Shown here: piece after piece, positions 1-6,749 of the stretch
Layout: every line of letters starts with the position of its first letter
Position numbering within the stretch: the first letter of the stretch is position 1
Assembly (NCBI GenBank): GCA_045636225.1
Contig: JAZTXB010000044.1
Coordinates: forward strand, 1-20,130
From: UMGS1613 sp045636225
Lineage (GTDB): Bacteria > Bacillota_I > Bacilli_A > RF39 > UBA660
DNA length: 20,130 nucleotides
Direction: 5' to 3'
Notes under the pieces: model-generated
The model's input: the letters and a program-made list of their open reading frames with translations, nothing else
Database searches by the model: none
Told to the model about the DNA's origin: nothing
Program-made: the position numbers and the translations under genes

Positions 1-1
1 A

Positions 2-223
2 ATAAAAAAATTAGAAATAGATAATAATTTTTATATATTAATAGAGAAAAGAAGCAATTCAAATGGAATAGTTTCTTATAATTATAATGTTTTAAAATTA
101 GATAGTGATAAAAGTTTATTTGAACCTTTTGAAATAAATGAAATACATAATATAAAAAAGGAACTTAAAACATTTGAGTCAGTTAAACAATATATAAAGA
201 ATATAAAAGGAGGTAAAAAATGA
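2..223 (+). CDS. C-terminal end of an unidentified protein (5' end outside window)
   Basis: An open frame enters from the left edge and ends with TGA at 221-223, giving about 73 residues. The stop overlaps the ATG of the following AAA+ gene by four bases (ATGA at 220-223), and the AAAGGAGG ribosome site of that gene lies inside this reading frame. Such overlap implies co-transcription and probably translational coupling. The visible part is rich in Lys, Asn, Ile and Glu, with no membrane segment or motif I recognise. The N-terminal part is missing, so no function can be given. The closeness of the coupling suggests it belongs to the same functional unit as the two genes that follow. Confidence 0.7.
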   Translation: MKKLEIDNNFYILIEKRSNSNGIVSYNYNVLKLDSDKSLFEPFEINEIHNIKKELKTFESVKQYIKNIKGGKK

Positions 224-2349
224 TTCCATATAGAGGAAAAGTTTCAATAGATAGAACTATAAAACATATAGAAGATAATATGAGTTATATGTGGATAGAA
301 AATTTAAAGAGTTATGATTTTACTGAACTTAGATTTAAACTTTCAGAAGATGATATATCAGAAATAATATTTAAATTAGTTAATAAAAATTTAATGCCTG
401 AAAAACTAAATTTGATTTTAGAAATGTGTAAATCATTAAGTTTAGATTTAGTTAATGACAGTAATAAACAAATATTAGATGAATTATTAGAGCTATATTT
501 GAAAAATGAAGATATATTTCCAAAAGGAGAGACTTTTGATAAACTTTTAAGTTCATTTAATGATAAGAAATTATCAGTTGAATATTTAAGATATATTTAT
601 ACAAATAAAAATATAGATAACATAGAAGTAATAATTGAGTTAATTAATTATTTAATAAAAGCAAGACAATATTATGTAGATGATAGAGCTTTACTTTCAT
701 CAGCTATTAATTTAATAAATTCAGTTAAGGAAGAAGATTTAACTTTTGGAGATCATAAAAAAATAACAGAATTATCTAATAGAAAAATAACTGAAGATAA
801 AAAAGCAAATGGAATTTATAATATCGATCAATTTACTTTAGAAGATTTTGATAAGAAAATAACAGAATTTGAACTAATAATAGGTAATCTTGAAAATCTA
901 ATTGAAATAACAGATACTCAAATTAATACAATGAGAGAAGAATATAAAAAGAGCAATGAAGATATTGCTAATATTAGAATTCAAACATTAAAAAAATTAA
1001 AAACAGAAGCAAATAAAATACTTAAGAATTTTAATGGTAGTTATTTAGAACTTTTAAATAAAGAAAAAGAGTCTATAATAGCCCAAAAAGATATTTTAAT
1101 GGCGGATGTAGAAACAGAATTTCAAAAGAAAAAATTAGAACTAGAAGCACTTGCTTCTAATGTAGGACAAAGAATAGCTATAGAACTTGGAAGAATTAGA
1201 CAGCAATCTGATTATTCTATAGAACAAATGCAAGAATTTATTTCAAATAATGAAGAAGTTAAGAAAATGTTTGATGTAGCTAAAGAAGATAAGGCTTTCT
1301 TAAGTAGACTTGCAAAAATCGATAATATTCCTATGCCACAAGTGTCAGGTGTAGTTGCTAGTTCAACAATAGCAGTTCCAAGTGTAATAATACCTAAGGA
1401 AGAAAGAAAAGTAATAGATAAAATAAATTATTATTTTGATAGGACAATACCATTTAAAGATAGATTTAATGAATTAATGACAAAGAAACAAGAAGATATA
1501 GAAAAAACAGGTGCTATCTACCACGAAAAATTTGATGATTTATTAACTATGGTATTAAATAATGATACACCATATATGTATGGACCAAGTGGATGTGGTA
1601 AAACATATATGATAGAACATCAACTTGCTAAATTACTTGGTCTTGATGTAGTAACTAATGGTTATATAATGTATGAAACAGATATTTTAGGCTTTAATAA
1701 TGCTAATGGTATTTATGTACCAAGTAATTTTTATAGATGTTATAAATTTGGTGATATGATCTTTTTAGATGAACTTGATAATAGTATGTCTAGTTCAACA
1801 ATTGTTTTAAATTCATTTATTGGAAAAAGTGATGGTTCATCATATACATTCCCAAATGGCGATAGAGTAAAAAAACATCCAAACTTTAGAATATTAGCAG
1901 CTGGAAATACTAGAGGAAATGGTAGGACAGTATCGCATAATACCCGTCAAAAGATGGATGAGTCTGTTATGCAAAGATTAACACCTATAGAAATCGATTA
2001 TGATAATAGAATAGAAGAAAAAATATTAGAAAAATATCCAGATTGGTATAACTTTGCTATTAATTTTAGAAATGCCTTAAAGGAAATAAGATTAGATGGT
2101 TCGGATGGGCCTAATTATAATGGTACTATTACAACTCGTGATATAGAGACAATTAAAGGATACAAAGATGAAGATAGTTTTTCTGATGAAAAAATAATAG
2201 AATATGAAGTTATCGAAAACAAAGATGCAGATTATCTTAGTCAAATAGTAAGTGAAATGCAAAACCAACAAGATAGGGGAGAACTTACAAAAGGTGGCAG
2301 TATATTATTTGAAAAATTTAAAAAATTAAGTAAAGGAAGACTATATTAA
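220..2349 (+). CDS. Coiled-coil AAA+ ATPase, CobS/MoxR (AAA_5)-like
   Basis: This 709-residue protein has a helical N-terminal half and a C-terminal AAA+ module. Residues about 210-340 are rich in Glu/Lys/Leu/Ile and look like a long coiled coil. The ATPase core shows Walker A GPSGCGKT (455-462), Walker B MIFLDELD (513-520), a sensor-1-like ILAAGNT (558-564) and a probable arginine finger in the MQRL stretch near 590. The following IEIDYD is typical of CobS-like members of the AAA_5 group. These proteins are hexameric remodelling ATPases, often working with a VWA or VWA-like partner. The start is the ATG overlapping the previous stop, preceded by AAAGGAGG. The next gene begins one base after its stop. 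No signal peptide or membrane segment is seen, so it is probably cytoplasmic. The substrate is unknown; a phage or mobile-element origin is possible. Confidence 0.82.
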   Translation: MIPYRGKVSIDRTIKHIEDNMSYMWIENLKSYDFTELRFKLSEDDISEIIFKLVNKNLMPEKLNLILEMCKSLSLDLVNDSNKQILDELLELYLKNEDIFPKGETFDKLLSSFNDKKLSVEYLRYIYTNKNIDNIEVIIELINYLIKARQYYVDDRALLSSAINLINSVKEEDLTFGDHKKITELSNRKITEDKKANGIYNIDQFTLEDFDKKITEFELIIGNLENLIEITDTQINTMREEYKKSNEDIANIRIQTLKKLKTEANKILKNFNGSYLELLNKEKESIIAQKDILMADVETEFQKKKLELEALASNVGQRIAIELGRIRQQSDYSIEQMQEFISNNEEVKKMFDVAKEDKAFLSRLAKIDNIPMPQVSGVVASSTIAVPSVIIPKEERKVIDKINYYFDRTIPFKDRFNELMTKKQEDIEKTGAIYHEKFDDLLTMVLNNDTPYMYGPSGCGKTYMIEHQLAKLLGLDVVTNGYIMYETDILGFNNANGIYVPSNFYRCYKFGDMIFLDELDNSMSSSTIVLNSFIGKSDGSSYTFPNGDRVKKHPNFRILAAGNTRGNGRTVSHNTRQKMDESVMQRLTPIEIDYDNRIEEKILEKYPDWYNFAINFRNALKEIRLDGSDGPNYNGTITTRDIETIKGYKDEDSFSDEKIIEYEVIENKDADYLSQIVSEMQNQQDRGELTKGGSILFEKFKKLSKGRLY

Positions 2350-2350
2350 T

Positions 2351-3244
2351 ATGAAATTTACTTTAGATAAAAGTAAAGAATCACAATCAATTTTTAAATA
2401 TAAATTTTTTAATTTAACTGATTTATATAATTATTTGAAAACAAATCCTGAAGTTAATTATAAAGTTTTTAGAAATCAGGCAAGTTTAAATAATGGTAGT
2501 TCTTTTGGCGGTGAACCACTAGATGTAGCAATAGAATATTTAAAAGGTGGATATAATGTAGATTTTGATAGATTTGATATAGCAACAAGAACTATAAGAG
2601 TTTCTGGATATGAAGATACTGATAGTAGAAAATTAGTTAGAGGATTACATGGTGGGACTTATTTATCTCCGCTAGTTGCAGCTGGAGTACCAGATTGTAT
2701 GATAAAATATGAAAGAGATACCTCACCAAAACATATAACAATTTATTTTCAGCTAGCATATTCTTGGATGACTACTGAGGAACAGATATTTAATAGAGGA
2801 ATAGCAACAATAAATTTAATTCAATCATTAGAGGATAAAGGTTATATTGTGGATTTGAAAGTATTTGAATTATCAGAGTGTAGTGATGAATATTTAGATA
2901 TAACAGTAAACATAAAAAACATAGATGAACGTTTAAATATAACGAAGTGTTATTATCCATTTGTAAGTAAAGAATTTTTGCGTAGGTTGCTTTTCAGAGT
3001 ATTAGAAAGTACTCCTGTAGAAAATAGTTGGGGTAATGGATATGGAAATTCTTTAGATAATGATGATATAAGAAATTTTTATAAATTGAAAGAAAAAGAT
3101 TTAGTTATAGCACCACCTCGTGATATGGGGATTGAAGGTAAAGATATTTATAGTGATACAATTTCTTTGTATGAAAATTTAGGATTAGATAAAGAATTTG
3201 ATTTATCTAAATTAAAACAAAAAGTAAAAAGAAGAAATTATTAA
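2351..3244 (+). CDS. DUF7192-like protein, likely partner of the AAA+ ATPase
   Basis: This 297-residue soluble protein starts one base after the ATPase stop and is surely in the same transcript. A GGEPLDVAIEYLKGG segment near residue 54, the VAAGVPDCMIKYER region near 110-123, a strand pattern with 'ITIYFQLAYSWM', and a RGIATINLIQSLEDKGY helix recall, from memory, phage proteins classed as DUF7192, whose fold is related to VWA domains. Genes of that group occur beside CobS-like AAA ATPases, which matches the arrangement here. A classical MIDAS DxSxS motif is not evident. The C-terminus is basic (KQKVKRRNY). Family assignment is by pattern recognition only. If right, the likely role is as the adaptor or substrate-binding partner of the upstream ATPase; the biological process is unknown. 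Confidence 0.5.
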   Translation: MKFTLDKSKESQSIFKYKFFNLTDLYNYLKTNPEVNYKVFRNQASLNNGSSFGGEPLDVAIEYLKGGYNVDFDRFDIATRTIRVSGYEDTDSRKLVRGLHGGTYLSPLVAAGVPDCMIKYERDTSPKHITIYFQLAYSWMTTEEQIFNRGIATINLIQSLEDKGYIVDLKVFELSECSDEYLDITVNIKNIDERLNITKCYYPFVSKEFLRRLLFRVLESTPVENSWGNGYGNSLDNDDIRNFYKLKEKDLVIAPPRDMGIEGKDIYSDTISLYENLGLDKEFDLSKLKQKVKRRNY

Positions 3245-3250
3245 AAATAT

Positions 3251-3279
3251 AAAAAGATCTCGTTTATGAGATCTTTTTA
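3251..3279. terminator. Bidirectional intrinsic terminator
   Basis: An 11-bp perfect stem AAAAAGATCTC / GAGATCTTTTT (3251-3261 and 3268-3278) with the six-base loop GTTTAT. Runs of T on one side and A on the other allow it to end both the AAA+ operon on the plus strand and the convergent CPBP protease gene, whose stop codon lies inside the right arm. Confidence 0.85.
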
Positions 3280-3984
3280 CGTTAATAAAAATAATAATAT
3301 TTGAAGACTCATCATTATACCGTTATGTATAAAGTGAAGACTTATTGGTAAACATATATTTTTTGATTTAGTATATACATAAGCAAATATAAAACCAGGA
3401 ATACTATATGGTATTATGAATAAAAAGTCAGTTAAGTGTTCACAAGTACCAAGTACGTGCATACTACCAAATATAAATCCTGAGAAAAATATAAATAGAA
3501 TATCACTATGAGCAAATATTTTTCTAAATGATAATCTAAACACTAATTCTTCGAGTATAGGAGCCACAAATACTGTAATAATAAAAGTATAAATAGGAGC
3601 TATTTTTAATGTTTCCATAATAGCAGATTGATTAGCTGCAATGTCACTTTCAGTGAAAAGTGTTACTACTAAGTTACTACCAATCATAAGTATAAGCATT
3701 AAAAACCAGTATTTAATATACTTTTTAAAATATTTAGTATTGTTTTTTATAAATTCTTTAAAATTAGGAATAATATCTTTTCTATAAATATATATTATTA
3801 TGAGTGTTAAAGATACTTCATAAGAAATTAAATAAATAGATTTTAGTATTATGTTTAAATTATTATAGTTAATACCAAATATTCCTAAGAATTCATAAGG
3901 GAATGAAGAAGCTATTAAATATAAGAAAATAACACCTGTACCAATTAAAGCATTTCTTAAATCTGGATTTTTTTGTTTTTCCAT
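3277..3984 (-). CDS. CPBP-family intramembrane glutamic protease (CAAX/Abi type)
   Basis: A 235-residue, very hydrophobic protein with about six to eight membrane helices. All three signature motifs of the CPBP (Abi, Rce1-like) family are present: EELVFR with E145, E146 and R150; FGSMH with F172 and H176; and HFIHN with H217 and N221. The two glutamates and the histidines form the active site in characterised Rce1-type enzymes. Bacterial members process or degrade membrane peptides, and some give immunity to bacteriocins, but nothing next to this gene identifies a substrate. It is a single-gene unit: an AGGTGAT ribosome site and an extended -10 lie upstream, and it ends at a bidirectional hairpin. 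Family call is firm; specific role unknown. Confidence 0.9.
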   Translation of the reverse strand: MEKQKNPDLRNALIGTGVIFLYLIASSFPYEFLGIFGINYNNLNIILKSIYLISYEVSLTLIIIYIYRKDIIPNFKEFIKNNTKYFKKYIKYWFLMLILMIGSNLVVTLFTESDIAANQSAIMETLKIAPIYTFIITVFVAPILEELVFRLSFRKIFAHSDILFIFFSGFIFGSMHVLGTCEHLTDFLFIIPYSIPGFIFAYVYTKSKNICLPISLHFIHNGIMMSLQILLFLLT

Positions 3985-3999
3985 TGTATCACCTATTAT

Positions 4000-4008
4000 A
4001 TTATACCA
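4000..4008 (-). promoter_or_regulatory. Extended -10 promoter of the CPBP protease gene
   Basis: Read on the minus strand the sequence is TGGTATAAT, a consensus -10 with the TGn extension, about 15 bases before the start codon. No convincing -35 box is seen at the right distance. It is back-to-back with the rimP operon promoter. Confidence 0.55.
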
Positions 4009-4026
4009 AATTTTATAAAAAATAGT

Positions 4027-4054
4027 TTGAAAATATTAAAAAATGTGATATAAT
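4027..4054 (+). promoter_or_regulatory. Vegetative promoter of the rimP-nusA-infB operon
   Basis: TTGAAA (4027-4032), a 16-base spacer and a perfect TATAAT (4049-4054) preceded by TGA, an extended -10. This is a strong SigA-type promoter, fitting an operon of core transcription and translation genes. The start site should fall near 4060, leaving a leader of roughly 55 bases with a hairpin. Confidence 0.85.
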
Positions 4055-4069
4055 CTAGTTGTTGCAAGC

Positions 4070-4098
4070 AAGAGTGGGATTTTTTCCCACTCTTTAAA
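4070..4098 (+). promoter_or_regulatory. Leader hairpin (attenuator-like) ahead of rimP-nusA
   Basis: A perfect 10-bp stem AAGAGTGGGA / TCCCACTCTT (4070-4079, 4085-4094) with a TTTTT loop lies between promoter and rimP. Only a short, imperfect U-run (CTTTAAAG) follows, so on its own it would be a weak terminator. Bacillus subtilis NusA is known to autoregulate its operon by NusA-dependent termination in the leader; a G+C-stem hairpin with a poor U-tract at this position is what that mechanism needs. The regulatory role here is inferred. Confidence 0.7.
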
Positions 4099-4115
4099 GT
4101 AATTAGGAGGTACTT

Positions 4116-4370
4116 ATGGATATTGCAAGTAAAGTGTTTGAACTTTTAAAATCATCAGTAGAAAAAGAAGGTTATATACTTGATGAAGTATTATATGAAA
4201 AGGAAGATGGAAATTATTTTCTAAGAGTTATTATTGATAAAAATGGGATTATTGATATAGAGGACTGTGTTAAAGTTACTCATGTAGTAGACCCACTTTT
4301 AGACACAGTAGATTATATTAAGGATAGTTATATACTTGATGTATGTTCTAAAGAGAAAGGTTGTGAATAA
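4116..4370 (+). CDS. rimP: Ribosome maturation factor RimP, N-terminal domain only
   Basis: An 84-residue protein matching the N-terminal alpha/beta domain of RimP, which helps assemble the 30S subunit. Recognisable parts are the GYILDEVLYEKEDGNYFLRVIID stretch (split here as GYILDEVLYEKE and NYFLRVIIDKNG), the IDIEDCVKVTHVV helix and the final strand YILDVCS. Typical RimP is about 150 residues and continues from this strand into an SPGxxRPL motif and an SH3-like C-terminal domain. Here it ends with KEKGCE and a TAA one base before the nusA ATG, so there is no room for the second domain and no frameshift to blame. Start is the ATG after TAGGAGG. Position directly before nusA supports the assignment. 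Confidence 0.85.
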   Translation: MDIASKVFELLKSSVEKEGYILDEVLYEKEDGNYFLRVIIDKNGIIDIEDCVKVTHVVDPLLDTVDYIKDSYILDVCSKEKGCE

Positions 4371-4371
4371 T

Positions 4372-5556
4372 ATGAATAGTAAAGAATTTAAAAAAGCATT
4401 AGAATTATTAGAAGAACGCGGAATGGAAAGAGAATATATCTATGAAGCTATGGTACTTGCTTTAACAAGTGCTTATAAGAAAAATTCTGGATTATCAAAT
4501 GTACGTGTAGAAGTAGATAAAGATAAAAATGAATTTAAATTATTTTCATTTAAAACAGTTGTACTTGATAAAAATCATAAAGAATCGCTTGATGAAGATT
4601 TAATTCCACTTAGAGAAGAAGAAGAATTAACAGAAGAACAATTAGAAGATGAAGAATTAGAAGATTTACCAGAAGAACTTAGATATAGACCTTTTGTATT
4701 TAATGAAAGAATTCATATAACACTTGAAGATGCTAAGAAGTTAGATCCAGAAATTAAAGTTGGAGAAACAATAGAAGAAGAAGTAAATGCCGCAGAATTT
4801 GGACGTGTTGCAGCTGCTACAGCTAAGCAAGTAATAATTCAAAAAGTAAGAGAAGCTGAGAGAAATAGTATTGCATCAGAGTTTGGAGAAAAACAAGATG
4901 AAATGGTTTCAGGTACAGTTGAAATGGAAGATGAAAATAACTACTATATTAATTTAGGTAGAACTCAAGGATTACTTCCAAAAACAGAAATTATTCCTGG
5001 GGAACATATTAAGATGGGGTCTAATATTAAAGTTTATATTAGTAAAGTAGATATTAATTCTAAAGGAGCATTAATTTTACTTACTCGTAAACATTATGGA
5101 TTTATAAAAAGATTATTTGAACTTGAAATTCCAGAAATTAGTGAAGGAACAGTTCTTGTTTATAGTGTAGCACGTGAAGCTGGTAATAGAACAAAGATTG
5201 CTGTTTATTCAGAAAATAGTAATGTAGATCCAATTGGTGCTTGTATAGGTGAAAAAGGAACTAGAATTGCTAATATATTAAATGAACTTGGTGGAGAAAA
5301 AATAGATATTGTTAAATATTCTAAAGATCCTGTTGAGTTTATTAAGAATGCGCTTAGCCCAGCAAAAGATTTAAGAGTATTTATACTTGATGAAAAAACT
5401 AAAGAAACTATGGTAGTAGTTGATGATAAAAACTTAAGTTTAGCAATTGGAAAATCAGGAATAAATGTAAAACTTGCAAGTCGTTTAACACATTATAAAT
5501 TAGAAATTAAAACTTTAGAACAAGTAAAAGAATCAGGAATTAATATTTTAGAGTAG
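4372..5556 (+). CDS. nusA: Transcription termination/antitermination factor NusA
   Basis: NusA binds RNA polymerase and nascent RNA and modulates pausing, termination and antitermination. The 394-residue form has the N-terminal polymerase-binding domain (about 1-165), S1 domain (about 172-240), KH1 with GEKG (293-296) and KH2 with GKSG (360-363). It lacks the C-terminal acidic repeats of enterobacterial NusA, as is usual in Bacillota. Residues about 68-105 form a Glu/Asp-rich insertion where relatives usually have a shorter linker. I chose ATG 4372: it follows the rimP stop by one base and gives the standard MNSKEF..ALELLEERG start. An upstream in-frame ATG at 4336 lies inside rimP and would add 12 unrelated residues. 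Confidence 0.96.
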   Translation: MNSKEFKKALELLEERGMEREYIYEAMVLALTSAYKKNSGLSNVRVEVDKDKNEFKLFSFKTVVLDKNHKESLDEDLIPLREEEELTEEQLEDEELEDLPEELRYRPFVFNERIHITLEDAKKLDPEIKVGETIEEEVNAAEFGRVAAATAKQVIIQKVREAERNSIASEFGEKQDEMVSGTVEMEDENNYYINLGRTQGLLPKTEIIPGEHIKMGSNIKVYISKVDINSKGALILLTRKHYGFIKRLFELEIPEISEGTVLVYSVAREAGNRTKIAVYSENSNVDPIGACIGEKGTRIANILNELGGEKIDIVKYSKDPVEFIKNALSPAKDLRVFILDEKTKETMVVVDDKNLSLAIGKSGINVKLASRLTHYKLEIKTLEQVKESGINILE

Positions 5557-5563
5557 GTGGCTT

Positions 5564-5821
5564 ATGAAAAAAATACCAATGAGAACATGTGTAATAACTG
5601 GTGAAAAATTACCTAAGAAAGAATTAATTAGAGTTGTAAGAACACCAGAAGGTACTGTTATAGTAGATGAAACTGGTAAAGCTAATGGTAGAGGCGCTTA
5701 TCTAAAAAAAGATATAGAAACTTTTGATAAAGCAGAAAAATCTAAAATATTAAATAAAAGATTAGAAGTAGAAGTTCCTACATCTGTTTACGAAGAATTA
5801 AGAAGTAAAGTAGGTGCTTAA
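5564..5821 (+). CDS. rnpM: YlxR/RnpM, RNA-binding RNase P modulator
   Basis: An 85-residue YlxR-family protein with the family signatures MRTCVITGE near the start, LIRVVRTPEG (about 21-30) and GRGAYL (42-47). YlxR in Bacillus subtilis binds the RNase P RNA and is now called RnpM. It normally sits between nusA and ylxQ/infB, as here. It starts seven bases after nusA with a GGTGG ribosome site, and its TAA overlaps the next ATG by one base (TAATG). The usual next gene, ylxQ, an L7Ae-like RNA-binding protein, is missing. Confidence 0.92.
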   Translation: MKKIPMRTCVITGEKLPKKELIRVVRTPEGTVIVDETGKANGRGAYLKKDIETFDKAEKSKILNKRLEVEVPTSVYEELRSKVGA

Positions 5822-6300
5822 TGAAAAGAAATGATTATTTATCATGGGAAGAATATTTTATGGGACTTGCTATATTATCTTCTGAAAGAAGTAAAGACCC
5901 CAGTACTATAGTAGGTGCTTGTATAGTAGATAATGATAATAAAATAGTATCTGTAGGATATAATGGAGCACCAATAGGTTTTGATGATGATAAGGATATG
6001 AAGTGGGATAGAGAAGGCGATTTTGTTAATACTAAATATGCTTATGTGTGTCATTCAGAATTAAATGCAATACTTAATTCAAAAGTTAATGTATCTGGGT
6101 GCAAACTTTTTGTAACACTTTTTCCTTGTAATGAATGTGCAAAAATAATTATTCAATCAGGAATAAAAGAAGTTATATATTTAAGTGATAAATATAGTGG
6201 TACAGAAGGAAATATAGTTGCTAAAAAAATGTTTGATGTATGTGGAATAAAATATAGACAGTATAAAAAGAAAAACAAACAAGTAGTAATAGAGTTATAG
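5821..6300 (+). CDS. Deoxycytidylate (dCMP) deaminase, animal DCTD-like
   Basis: A 159-residue zinc-dependent deaminase predicted to convert dCMP to dUMP, the precursor for thymidylate synthesis. Zinc site: H78 with catalytic E80 in CHSELNAIL, and C103/C106 in FPCNECAK. From memory the sequence tracks human DCTD unusually well: YLSWEEYFMGLAILSSERSKDP, GACIV, GYNGAP, TKYAYVCH, FPCNECAK, SGIKEVIYLSDKY are all in the same order (first stretch shown here as YLSWEEYFMG and SERSKDP). Such members are allosterically controlled hexamers activated by dCTP and inhibited by dTTP. It overlaps rnpM by one base and is followed by a second deaminase, both in the infB operon. Direct homologue of the DCTD type seems firm; allostery is inferred. 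Confidence 0.88.
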   Translation: MKRNDYLSWEEYFMGLAILSSERSKDPSTIVGACIVDNDNKIVSVGYNGAPIGFDDDKDMKWDREGDFVNTKYAYVCHSELNAILNSKVNVSGCKLFVTLFPCNECAKIIIQSGIKEVIYLSDKYSGTEGNIVAKKMFDVCGIKYRQYKKKNKQVVIEL

Positions 6301-6307
6301 GAGATTT

Positions 6308-6733
6308 ATGGATAGAGAATATATGGATAAAGCTTATGAACAAGCAGAAAAATCATCATGTTTTAGAGCTAAAGTAGGAGCAGTACTTGTTAAAGATGGC
6401 ATGGTTATCGCACAGGGTTATAATAATATGACAGGTGGAATTAATGATTGTGCAGAAGTAGGATGCATAAGAGAAAAATTAAATATACCAAGTGGAACAA
6501 GAAGAGAAGTTTGTCGTGCTATATGTGCTGAGCAACTGGCAATTTCTGAAGCTGCTAGAAATGGTGTAAAACTTGATGGTAGTGTTGCATATATAACAAC
6601 ATTCCCATGTCATATATGTGCAAAACTACTTGTAAGTAGTGGAGTTAGTGAAATAGTATATGATAAAGATTATCCAGATGAATTATCAAAGAACTTTTTA
6701 GCGGAGGCAGGAACTAAAATAAGAAAAATATAG
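6308..6733 (+). CDS. ComEB-type cytidylate/deoxycytidylate deaminase family protein with CAE zinc motif
   Basis: A 141-residue protein of the cytidine/deoxycytidylate deaminase fold. AKVGAVLVKDG (21-31) and GYNN (37-40) form the substrate side, CAEQ (73-76) carries the catalytic glutamate, and PCHIC (100-104) gives two zinc cysteines. Extra cysteines C48, C53 and C69 in the long insertion match the second, structural zinc site of ComEB/dCMP deaminases. The first zinc ligand is Cys73 where dCMP deaminases usually have His (HAE); CAE is usual in free-nucleoside cytidine deaminases. Substrate could therefore be dCMP, another nucleotide or a base-modified analogue. It starts eight bases after the preceding deaminase with GGAG, and ends shortly before infB. 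Confidence 0.8.
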   Translation: MDREYMDKAYEQAEKSSCFRAKVGAVLVKDGMVIAQGYNNMTGGINDCAEVGCIREKLNIPSGTRREVCRAICAEQLAISEAARNGVKLDGSVAYITTFPCHICAKLLVSSGVSEIVYDKDYPDELSKNFLAEAGTKIRKI

Positions 6734-6749
6734 AAAGAGGGTGTTTTAT

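Noticed and set aside
4116..4374. Frameshift as the cause of the short RimP
   Set aside because: nusA begins one base after the stop with correct start, so no sequence is left over that could encode the second domain.
5821..6733. Deaminase toxin or antiphage deaminase pair
   Set aside because: Both fit nucleotide-metabolism families, without export signals, immunity genes or variable surroundings; position inside a conserved housekeeping operon argues against it.
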